This document shows, piece after piece, positions 14,278-21,103 of a DNA stretch of 21,103 bases; within the stretch, counting starts at the first letter, position 1; every line of letters starts with the position of its first letter. Under the pieces are notes generated by a model, which did not search any database, was not told where the DNA came from, and saw only the letters and a program-made list of their open reading frames with translations. Origin of the DNA: an uncultured Eubacteriales bacterium (GTDB lineage Bacteria; Bacillota; Clostridia; Oscillospirales; Oscillospiraceae); the NCBI GenBank assembly GCA_900554705.1, contig USIH01000022.1:1-21103 (forward strand), read 5' to 3'. Both the position numbers and the translations under genes were made by a program.

Positions 14278-15763
14278 AAAAAGCGAACAGGCAACGAGCG
14301 CTTCCTCTGAGGTGAACTTTCCGGTCATCCTGCATAACTTCCTGCGCACGCTGCTGCGCCTGATCTGGATCGTCCTGATCGTCGCGCTCACCTGCGGCGG
14401 TGTGCGCTATCTGCGCACGACCCGCAGCTATGTGCCGCTCTATCAGGCGACCACCGTGATGCACATTCAGGCAAGCTACAACGCCTCGACGGATTTTAGC
14501 AGCTACAGCTCCTACTACGACACGGCCGCCGTCAAGCAGCTCAACGCCTCTTTTTCCTACATCATGTCCTCGGAAGACGCGATGCTTCGCCTTCGTGCCA
14601 CGCTGGGCGGCCGCTCTCCGGCCGCTTACCGCGCCTCCGCCGTGGCCGACTCCGCGCTGTTCTATCTCTACGCCAACAGCGCCGACCCGCAGCTTGCCTA
14701 TGACACGCTGTGTGCCGTCATGGAGGTCTTCCCGATCGCCGCAAGCGACATCGTGGGGAACATCCGCGTCACGGTGATCGACTCGCCCGAGCTGCCCACC
14801 GAACCGTATAACTCCAATCAGGCGCTGCGCTCCGGCGCAAAAACGGCGCTGATCGTGCTGCTGCTCGGCGTCGGCTGCTGCTTCCTGCTCTCGCTGACGC
14901 GGAAGACCGTGCACTCCTCGGAGGATCTGCGCAAGCTCATCAACCTCAAGTGCCTTGCCTACATTCCCGCCGTCCGCTTCAAGAAGCACTCGAACAAAAG
15001 CGCACTGTCGCTGACCATTCAAAACCCGCGCATCGACCCCTCCTTCCGTGAATCGCTCCGCTCCCTGCGCGTCAAGCTGCAAAATATGCTGACCGGCGAG
15101 GGCTGTCGCGTGCTCCTTGTCACGAGCACCCTGCCCAACGAGGGCAAGACCACCGTCGCGGCCAACCTCGCCCTCGCGCTTGCGGAGGAGAAGTGCCGCG
15201 TCCTGCTCATCGACGGCGACCTGCGCAAGCAGTCGCTCAAGGGCGTATTCGGGATCACCGAAGAATCGGACGGGTTGGGCGATATTCTAAAGGGCAAGGT
15301 GAAAAATCCGCGTCTGCTCAATGCGCCGGATTCCTCGCTGCTTCTGCTCTCCGGCGGCACCACCGTAGAGCGCCCGCAGCCGCTGCTGGACAACCCGCGC
15401 ATGGGACAGCTGTTCGATTTCCTGCGCGGCAAGCTGGACTATATCATCATCGACACACCGCCCGCCGGCATCCTCTCCGACGCCTCGGTGCTTGCAAAGG
15501 TCGCCGACTGCGCGCTGTATGTCGTGCGTCAGGATCTTGCGAATACCGCGCAGATCGTCAACTCCATTCAGACCTTCTCCGACGGCGACTGCCCCATCAT
15601 CGGCTGCGTCCTGAACCAGACGCAGGCAGGCACCACGCGCTACGGCTACAGCTCTAAGTACGGTTACGGTTCAAAGTACGCCTACGGCGCTTACAGCGGC
15701 TACCACAGCTACCGAAACAAGCAGGATCGCAGTGTCGAGGAAGCTGAAACGACCGACGAATGA
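14270..15763 (+). CDS. BY-kinase 2: second Wzz-tyrosine kinase fusion (497 aa)
   Basis: The ATG at 14270 overlaps the stop of kinase 1 by 8 nt and has AAGGGGG upstream. The frame is open further upstream, but only antisense-like, low-quality sequence lies there. TM1 is at about residues 24-45, the extracellular loop at about 46-186, and TM2 at about 188-209 (ALIVLLLGVGCCFLL). The ATPase shows LPNEGKTTVAANLA (Lys293), LLIDGDLRK (Asp315, Asp317) and IIIDTPP (Asp395), all in the expected order. The tail at about 465-488 carries nine tyrosines, including GYSSKYGYGSKYAYGAYSGY. This kinase half looks closer to CapB/YwqD-type proteins than kinase 1 does (canonical FRESLRSLRVKLQ before Walker A). Two intact kinases in tandem suggest hetero-oligomers or trans-phosphorylation, with CpsB as the shared phosphatase. 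Substrates are unknown. Confidence 0.92.
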   Translation: MSEKSEQATSASSEVNFPVILHNFLRTLLRLIWIVLIVALTCGGVRYLRTTRSYVPLYQATTVMHIQASYNASTDFSSYSSYYDTAAVKQLNASFSYIMSSEDAMLRLRATLGGRSPAAYRASAVADSALFYLYANSADPQLAYDTLCAVMEVFPIAASDIVGNIRVTVIDSPELPTEPYNSNQALRSGAKTALIVLLLGVGCCFLLSLTRKTVHSSEDLRKLINLKCLAYIPAVRFKKHSNKSALSLTIQNPRIDPSFRESLRSLRVKLQNMLTGEGCRVLLVTSTLPNEGKTTVAANLALALAEEKCRVLLIDGDLRKQSLKGVFGITEESDGLGDILKGKVKNPRLLNAPDSSLLLLSGGTTVERPQPLLDNPRMGQLFDFLRGKLDYIIIDTPPAGILSDASVLAKVADCALYVVRQDLANTAQIVNSIQTFSDGDCPIIGCVLNQTQAGTTRYGYSSKYGYGSKYAYGAYSGYHSYRNKQDRSVEEAETTDE

Positions 15764-17478
15764 GGGGGCGCGGCGTGTTAGACAAATTGAAGCACCGTTT
15801 TCGAAAGGGTATGCTGCGCGACATCGTGTCGGAAACGGCTTGGATCTACCGGCATACCCGCGCCTACCGGAAGGCGATCGCGCTGTATCTGCTGCTGGGG
15901 CTTGCCTCGACGCTGCTGGGCATCGTTCTTGCGCTGCTCTCCAAAGAGCTGATCAACACCATCGTTTCTGCTGCGAGCGGCAGGCGCATCTTCGCGCTCG
16001 GCGCGACGGTCGTCTCCGTCTCCACGGTGAACATCCTGCTCAGCGCCCTTACCAGCCGCTTCAGCGCAAAGGTCAATCTGCGCATCGCGAACGAAATGCG
16101 CGCCGAGGTCTTCGGCGTCCTGCTCGACACGCAGTGGCAGGCGCTCCAGCCGTTTCACTCCGGCGACCTGCTCTCGCGCATCCAGAACGACGCCTCCACC
16201 GTCGCCGCGAGCGTGCTCGGCTGGCTGCCGACGCTGATCATCAAGGCTACGCAGTTTTTGGCCTCCCTTGTCGTCATTCTGATCAACGACCCGACCATGG
16301 CGCTCTTCGCGCTGCTCAGCGCGCCGCTGACGCTGTTGGTGGCAAAGCCGTATGTGAAGAAAATGCGCGCCATGAGCCGTGAAACGCGGGAGGCCGGAAG
16401 CCGACTCGTCTCGTTCCACGAGGAGGCGCTGCAAAACGTTCAGTCGATCAAGGCCTTCCAGCTTTCGGACGTCTTCCGTGCACGGCTGGATCGCGTGCAG
16501 GCGGAATATTACGACGTTTCCGTCGCATTCAACCGTTTTTCCGTGCTCAATTCCGCGTTTCTCTCCTTTTGCAGTATGCTGGCCGGTTATCTCTGCCTCG
16601 GCTGGGGCGCTTACCGCCTCTGGCTGGGGAAGATCGACTTCGGCACGATGGTGCTGTTTATCCAGCTTGCCTCCTATCTCTCGGCGGCGATGACGGCGCT
16701 GATCAAGCTCGTTCCCTCCGCCGTGGAATGCACCACGGCCGCAGGCCGCGTCATGGCCGTGCTCTCCCTGCCGCGCGAGGATCTGCGCGACACGCAGGCG
16801 GCGCAGGCGCTCCGTCCCGCTGCGCTGTCGCTGCACCTGTCCGGTCTCTGCTTTTCCTACCGGAAGGACGCGCCCGTGCTCAAGGACGTCTCCCTTTCCG
16901 TCGCGGCGGGCGAGACGATTGCCCTCGTCGGCGCCTCCGGTTCCGGCAAGACGACGCTTTTCCGCCTGCTGCTGGGACTTCTGACCCCAACGGGCGGCAC
17001 GGCAGAGGTCACGGACGGCACGCGCCGCCTCGCGCTCTCCCCCGCCACGCGCTGCCTTTTCTCCTATGTGCCGCAGGACAATGTGATCTTCTCCGGCACG
17101 GTGGAGGATATGCTCCGTCTGGTTCGCCCGCAGGCAACGCAGGAGGAGCTGCTTGCCGCGCTGCGCGTGGCCTGCGCGGAGGAATTTGTCCTTGCGCTGC
17201 CGCAAGGGCTTCAGACGCCGCTGAGCGAACGCGGCGGCACGCTCTCCGTCGGGCAAAACCAGCGGCTGGCCATTGCGCGCGCCGTTCTGGCCGACGCGCC
17301 GATCCTGCTGTTTGACGAGATCACCTCGGCGCTGGATCGGCAGACGGAGGAACGGGTGCTTAAAAACCTCGCCGCCCTGCCGAACAAGACCTGCATCCTC
17401 GCCACGCACCGTCCGAGTGCGCTATCCCTGTGCGACCGCGTCTGTCGGCTGCACGACAATCATCTGGAAGAAGAATAA
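15760..17478 (+). CDS. ABC half-transporter, membrane and ATPase domains fused (exporter type, 572 aa)
   Basis: The N-terminal half has about six membrane segments (around residues 28-60, 70-95, 150-200 and 265-320). The C-terminal half is an ABC ATPase: Walker A GASGSGKTT (Lys397), Q-loop VPQDNVIFSGT, signature LSVGQ (495-499), Walker B LLFDEITSALD (Asp519, Glu520) and H-loop His550. The signature has Val where LSGGQ is usual. No C39 peptidase domain precedes it, so it is not a leader-cleaving bacteriocin exporter. The ATG overlaps the kinase 2 stop (ATGA). An in-frame GTG at 15775 sits 6 nt after GAGGGGG and may be the true start. It would act as a homodimer or pair with another half-transporter. 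Substrate is unknown; lipid-linked glycan, peptide or lipid are all possible. It is the last operon gene, before a strong terminator. Confidence 0.92.
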   Translation: MRGRGVLDKLKHRFRKGMLRDIVSETAWIYRHTRAYRKAIALYLLLGLASTLLGIVLALLSKELINTIVSAASGRRIFALGATVVSVSTVNILLSALTSRFSAKVNLRIANEMRAEVFGVLLDTQWQALQPFHSGDLLSRIQNDASTVAASVLGWLPTLIIKATQFLASLVVILINDPTMALFALLSAPLTLLVAKPYVKKMRAMSRETREAGSRLVSFHEEALQNVQSIKAFQLSDVFRARLDRVQAEYYDVSVAFNRFSVLNSAFLSFCSMLAGYLCLGWGAYRLWLGKIDFGTMVLFIQLASYLSAAMTALIKLVPSAVECTTAAGRVMAVLSLPREDLRDTQAAQALRPAALSLHLSGLCFSYRKDAPVLKDVSLSVAAGETIALVGASGSGKTTLFRLLLGLLTPTGGTAEVTDGTRRLALSPATRCLFSYVPQDNVIFSGTVEDMLRLVRPQATQEELLAALRVACAEEFVLALPQGLQTPLSERGGTLSVGQNQRLAIARAVLADAPILLFDEITSALDRQTEERVLKNLAALPNKTCILATHRPSALSLCDRVCRLHDNHLEEE

Positions 17479-17484
17479 AAGAAT

Positions 17485-17514
17485 GGGGCTGCCTCACCGA
17501 GGCAGCCCCGTTTT
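17485..17514 (+). terminator. Strong intrinsic terminator ending the operon, possibly bidirectional
   Basis: GGGGCTGCCTC (17485-17495) and GAGGCAGCCCC (17499-17509) form a perfect 11-bp stem with a 3-nt loop, followed by GTTTT. It starts 6 nt after the ABC transporter stop. On the minus strand the hairpin is followed by ATTCTTTTATTC, so it can also serve the convergent gene ending at 17567. Confidence 0.9.
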
Positions 17515-17566
17515 CAGGAGGTAGCGCGTTTGCGGCGGCACCCGCGAGCGCGCTGTTTGCGATTTA

Positions 17567-20500
17567 TCAGGAAGCGAGCAGGTCGCACAGACGCTGCATC
17601 AGCGCAGCAGCCTGCACACGTGTCGCTGTACCCTGCGGATCCAAGCGGTTTCCTCCGACACCACCGACGATGCCGTTTTTCACCGCCCACGCCATTGCCT
17701 GCGCGGCATAGGCCGAGACGCTCTGTGCGTCATAAAACGTGCCCAGCGCCGCGCCCTGCGAGATGTCCGCGCCGCGATGGCGCGCGTAGCGGGCAAAGAA
17801 TGTGACTGCCTGCTCTCTGGTCACGAAGGCCTCCGGATCGAACCGGTCGCGCGCCGTGCCGTTGGCGATCCCGTTTTCATACGCCCAGACAATGGCATCG
17901 CGATAATAGCTGCCCTGCGGAACGTCCGTAAACGGGCAGGCGGCGCTCACGGCGGGGCTGCCGCTTACACGGTAGAGGATCGTGACAAGCTGGCCGCGCG
18001 TCAGCGACGCGTCCGGCGAGAACAGGTCGCTGGCCGTCCCGCGCATATAGCCGCGCCGCAGCATCTCATCGGTCGACACGTGGTACCACGCGGCAACACG
18101 CAGGTCGCGGAAGGCAAGCGTCGGGCAGTTGTCATAGGTCACGGCAATGATCTGTCCGCGCGACAGCACCTGCGCACAGCGCGTGCAGACGAGGTCGCCT
18201 GTGTAGCCCTCTGCCATGCAGGTGGCCTCGCGCACATTTTGGAGCCTGCCGTCGTGGCCGAGCGGCGCGACCGTGTCGCCGACCGTCCGGTCGCCGCAGT
18301 GCTTGCAGACATAGGTCGTGCTTCCCTGCTGCGTGCAGGTCGGCGCAGTGACGGTCACCTCGTATGCGTGCGCCGTCATGGGGATGCTCTGCGTGTAGCT
18401 CGCGCCGCAGTCGCAGGCAAAGGTCATGACGCCCTCCCGCGTGCAGGTCGGTGCTACGGTCACTTTGCTCTCGTAATGATGGCCGAGCGCCTGCGTGTAA
18501 GAGTCGACATAGGTCTGTCCGCAATTTTTGCAGACGTGGGTGGTGTAACCCTGCTCCACGTGCGTCGGCGCGGTAACGGTCGCAACGTAGTCGTGGCCGG
18601 CGGCCGGGACGATCCGGTCGCGGTAATGGTAGCCGCACCGTCTGCAAAAATGCTCCGTGTAACCGTCCTCTTCGCAGCTTGCGGGAACGGTGCTGACGGT
18701 ATAATCGTGTCCTTCCGCCTCGCACAGGGTGCACAGCGCGATGCGCAGCGTCTTGCTGCTGTAGCTTTCGCCGTCAAAACCATAGGTGTAGGAGAGCACC
18801 AGTCCCTCCTCCGTCTCGGTGAGGACGACATTGTCCGTAACGTCTCGCTTCAGGCCGTTTTTCAGTCGGGCGACGACCGTCAGCCCCTCCGCGCGCCATG
18901 TGCCGTCCGCATCCTTTTCATAGCCTGCGGGCATCTGCGTGATCTCAAGCGCCTCGATCTTCGAGGTGATCGCCATCCGGTAGCCGGAGTTGTTTGCAAG
19001 ATAGATCGTGCCGTACTCGTCGGCGATCGCGGCACGGCTGCCACTCGCCGCCAGCGGCGCGGCAGGTGCGAAGACCTCGCCGTAGTCCGCGCCCGTTGCG
19101 GTCAGCGGCGCGGTTTGTCCCTTTCGATCCTTCAGGACGGCAACGCCGCCCGCCGCACCGTTGGGCAGATAAACATAAACATGACCTTCCTCGGCGGCAT
19201 AGGCCGTCGTGAGCATCACGGAGGTCTGTGAGTCGCCCGCGATGCCGTATACGTAGGCGCTTTCCATAGCGCCGTCTTCCAGCAGGTCGAACACCGCGAT
19301 CCCGCAGCCCTCCGACCGGGTCTTGCCGGAAACGCCGACATAGACACGGCCGTTACAGACCGACGGCGCGGCAGCGGACGCGGCATACGTTTCGTCCTTT
19401 GCGTCTTTCAGGATCGCTTGACGAAAATCGGTGATCGCACCGGTGTTTTGGTCGATCTTTGCGTTATACAGAACGCCGCCCACGGACGTGAAGAACACAC
19501 GGTCAGACGAGGGATCGTAGGAAATGGCGGAGCGGACATCGCCGCGAATGCCGTCATGCACATCGGCAAGCCGTCCGTCTCTGCGGTCAAAGACCAGCAG
19601 GCGCGCGCCGTCCGTGTCCGCGGTCGTCCCGACGACGTAGGACTCACCCACGTAGGCCGCCGCGCCGAAGCCGCTTGCTTCGGTGTACCTCCACGAGGCA
19701 AGTTTTTCTTCCTCCTCCCGCGTCGGGTCTTCGTCGGCAGCGCTCAGGCAGACGAAGCTGCCGTCCTGCCCCGCATCGTTTTGGAAACCGGCATAGAGAT
19801 AACCGTCCCGACAGGTGGCAGAGCCGCTCGGTCGTCCGCCCAGCGGGTCTTCATAGAGCCAGAGCGACTGAAGCGTCGCCGCATTGAAGGCTTGGATCCT
19901 GCCGCCGGTCAGGCAGACAAAGAGCATCCCGTCCGCATAGGTGGGCGCGGCGGCGGAAACCCCCGCCATGGTACCCTCGACCCTGATCGCTCCGGTGTCG
20001 CGGTCGAGCCGCAGGAGCGTCGTGCCGTCGCAGATCACAACGTCACCGTCGACCAAAATAGGCGCACCGGACGCGTCTTCCTGCCCGTACCGGACTGCCC
20101 AGAGAGGCTCCGCGTCTTCCGGTGCGTATGGGGTGGGCGCGTCGGTCATGCCGAGCGCATTGTCCCCACGGAAAGCCGCCCACTGCGCACGGATCGTCGT
20201 GTCGACGGACGTGTTTTCGGGCGCCTTTTCCAGCGTGATCTCGATCGTGCCGGACTGCGTCGGCGTAAATTCGTTTTTCCGGCCGATATAGCCCGCGCGC
20301 GTGACGATGTAGCGGTAGCCGCTCTGCGCAAGGAGGACATAGGTCCCGTCGCTCTCCCAGAGGCGCTTGCCGAGCGGGTCAAAAACCTGCACCACGGCGT
20401 CCTCCGGCGTCACATCAAAACGGATCGCCAGCTCGGGGATCTTATATATGGTGAGCGTATAGACGCTCGCATAGCCGTCCGCGTTGACGACTCGAATCTC

Positions 20501-21103
20501 AATGACGTTCTCCCCGTCCGCAAGGGCAACCGTGCCGTCGCCCGATCCGTTATAGGTCACGGTATAGCTCTCGTCTCCGGCCGCCGCGCACAGGGTAACG
20601 CTGTCTTCCGTCGTCGTCGCGGTGTAGGCAAAGGTCGTAGGCGCAAACGTCTCGTTCAGGGCAATGCCCGTAAGGCTTGCAAGCGTCGGCTCCGTCCGCA
20701 CCACGTCGACCGTATAGGTCTGCATATCGCTGCCGGTACCGACCTCGAGCGTCACCCGATTGCCCGCGCCTCCCGCATCAAGGAAGGCGTCCATCCACAG
20801 GCCGTCTGCCTGCCCGTCCGGAACGGTGAGGCGCTTGCTCTGCCCGTCCGTTCCGATCCACGCGGCGGTGACCTGCGCGCCCGCAGGCGCGTACGCGGAG
20901 AGCGCCGCACGGAGATACGCGCCGCGCGCGCTGTCTGGCACCAGAAGCGTATATTCGAAGGTCTCCTCGTCGCAGGAGGGCGAAAGCACGTAGACCTCCG
21001 CGTCGGCGGAGGACGCAGCGGAGAAGCACAGCTCGGACAGGTAGCCCTTGACCGGCGGTGTCGTGACCGTCAGGCGCGCGGCTGCCGGCGCGTTGACCGC
21101 CTC
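17567..21103 (-). CDS. SLH-anchored surface protein with cadherin-like, PEGA-like, PQQ beta-propeller and CxxC repeat regions (5' end outside the window)
   Basis: The frame is open from the window edge to the TGA at 17569-17567, giving 1,178 visible residues. The internal GTG at 20989 is not a credible start because homologous-looking sequence continues upstream. Two cadherin-like beta-sandwich units lie at about residues 20-135 and 138-220 (TFEYTLLVPD; TTFAYTATTTEDSVTL). A PEGA-like unit (PLGKRLWESDGTYVLL) follows at about 222-295, then a PQQ-type beta-propeller at about 303-705 (WAAFRGDNALG, PILVDGDVVICDGTTLLRLD). An Ig-like unit lies at about 708-785 and five CxxC repeats at about 790-985. 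Three C-terminal SLH domains carry LTRGQLV, VTREQAV and ATRVQAA. The propeller is more likely a binding scaffold than a quinone enzyme; no catalytic partner is seen. SLH domains generally tether proteins to pyruvylated wall polymer. Ligand and role are unknown. Confidence 0.9.
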   Translation of the reverse strand, partial: EAVNAPAAARLTVTTPPVKGYLSELCFSAASSADAEVYVLSPSCDEETFEYTLLVPDSARGAYLRAALSAYAPAGAQVTAAWIGTDGQSKRLTVPDGQADGLWMDAFLDAGGAGNRVTLEVGTGSDMQTYTVDVVRTEPTLASLTGIALNETFAPTTFAYTATTTEDSVTLCAAAGDESYTVTYNGSGDGTVALADGENVIEIRVVNADGYASVYTLTIYKIPELAIRFDVTPEDAVVQVFDPLGKRLWESDGTYVLLAQSGYRYIVTRAGYIGRKNEFTPTQSGTIEITLEKAPENTSVDTTIRAQWAAFRGDNALGMTDAPTPYAPEDAEPLWAVRYGQEDASGAPILVDGDVVICDGTTLLRLDRDTGAIRVEGTMAGVSAAAPTYADGMLFVCLTGGRIQAFNAATLQSLWLYEDPLGGRPSGSATCRDGYLYAGFQNDAGQDGSFVCLSAADEDPTREEEEKLASWRYTEASGFGAAAYVGESYVVGTTADTDGARLLVFDRRDGRLADVHDGIRGDVRSAISYDPSSDRVFFTSVGGVLYNAKIDQNTGAITDFRQAILKDAKDETYAASAAAPSVCNGRVYVGVSGKTRSEGCGIAVFDLLEDGAMESAYVYGIAGDSQTSVMLTTAYAAEEGHVYVYLPNGAAGGVAVLKDRKGQTAPLTATGADYGEVFAPAAPLAASGSRAAIADEYGTIYLANNSGYRMAITSKIEALEITQMPAGYEKDADGTWRAEGLTVVARLKNGLKRDVTDNVVLTETEEGLVLSYTYGFDGESYSSKTLRIALCTLCEAEGHDYTVSTVPASCEEDGYTEHFCRRCGYHYRDRIVPAAGHDYVATVTAPTHVEQGYTTHVCKNCGQTYVDSYTQALGHHYESKVTVAPTCTREGVMTFACDCGASYTQSIPMTAHAYEVTVTAPTCTQQGSTTYVCKHCGDRTVGDTVAPLGHDGRLQNVREATCMAEGYTGDLVCTRCAQVLSRGQIIAVTYDNCPTLAFRDLRVAAWYHVSTDEMLRRGYMRGTASDLFSPDASLTRGQLVTILYRVSGSPAVSAACPFTDVPQGSYYRDAIVWAYENGIANGTARDRFDPEAFVTREQAVTFFARYARHRGADISQGAALGTFYDAQSVSAYAAQAMAWAVKNGIVGGVGGNRLDPQGTATRVQAAALMQRLCDLLAS
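18172..18734 (-). repeat. Five-unit CxxC/His repeat array before the SLH domains
   Basis: Each ~38-residue unit follows the plan H-x-Y ... A-P-T/S-C ... G-Y/S-T ... C-x-x-C-G ... G-H: units include FCRRCG, VCKNCG, ACDCG, VCKHCG and VCTRCA. In unit 2 the first cysteine is replaced by His (APTHVEQGY), which is still a possible metal ligand. Unit 3 has CxC in place of CxxC. The same plan occurs in the giant nuclease protein at 3790-4250. Zinc or other metal binding is inferred from ligand spacing only. Confidence 0.75.

Noticed and set aside
13399..14391. 330-codon minus-strand open frame opposite BY-kinase 1
   Set aside because: It lies across the Walker motifs and the Tyr tail of the kinase and has no domain of its own.
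15778..17409. 543-codon minus-strand open frame opposite the ABC transporter
   Set aside because: It is codon-aligned antisense of a gene with complete ABC motifs. Its product is Arg/Gln/Gly-rich low-complexity sequence.
15760..17478. Bacteriocin or RiPP exporter for the 74-residue peptide
   Set aside because: The transporter has no C39 peptidase domain, the peptide gene is about 10 kb away on the other strand, and no peptide-modifying enzyme is present.
17524..17555. Second hairpin (AGCGCG...CGCGCT) after the convergent SLH gene
   Set aside because: The stem is short and interrupted, with no T-run. The strong hairpin at 17485-17514 can serve both directions.
17777..19231. 484-codon plus-strand open frame opposite the PQQ/SLH gene
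   Set aside because: Antisense shadow. The minus strand has CxxC repeats and SLH domains across the same bases.
20989..21103. GTG at 20989 as the start of the second SLH protein
   Set aside because: The frame stays open to the window edge with matching composition and cadherin-like sequence. No RBS or signal peptide is found at the GTG.

Overview
The window looks like chromosomal DNA of a GC-rich, Gram-positive Clostridia member, most likely Oscillospiraceae or a relative. This is inferred from three things: strong AGGAGG-type ribosome binding sites, two very large secreted proteins ending in three S-layer homology (SLH) domains, and a CpsB-type phosphotyrosine phosphatase next to bacterial tyrosine (BY) kinases. 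I see no tRNA, rRNA, CRISPR array, transposase or phage gene.

Layout. Positions 1-10813 are read on the minus strand. A 10.1 kb gene (689-10813) encodes a ~3,370-residue surface protein with an endonuclease I domain near its C-terminus. A 74-residue cysteine-containing peptide gene follows (420-644), then a perfect hairpin (381-408), then the start of a single-pass membrane protein that leaves the window (1-344). A 387-bp divergent intergenic region (10814-11200) holds a good promoter and a structured leader for the giant gene. On the plus strand it holds a terminator-like hairpin followed by a promoter for the next operon.

Positions 11201-17478 are a tight five-gene plus-strand operon: CpsB/YwqE-type PHP phosphatase, membrane-anchored Ig-like protein, two tandem Wzz-BY-kinase fusions with tyrosine-rich tails, and an ABC half-transporter. 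Gaps are 3 and 8 nt and the last two junctions overlap, so translation is probably coupled. A strong terminator closes the operon at 17485-17514. It contains no glycosyltransferase, polymerase or flippase. A convergent minus-strand gene (17567-21103, 5' end outside the window) encodes a second SLH protein with cadherin-like, PEGA-like, PQQ-type beta-propeller and CxxC-repeat regions.

How the parts may fit together: the kinases and phosphatase form a reversible tyrosine phosphorylation circuit of the type that controls export or chain length of surface polysaccharide. SLH domains generally bind pyruvylated secondary cell wall polymer. The window therefore reads as a cell-surface island in which a phosphotyrosine/ABC export module is flanked by two SLH-anchored proteins that share the same CxxC repeat. 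The functional link is inference from proximity and shared compartment; no sequence feature proves it.
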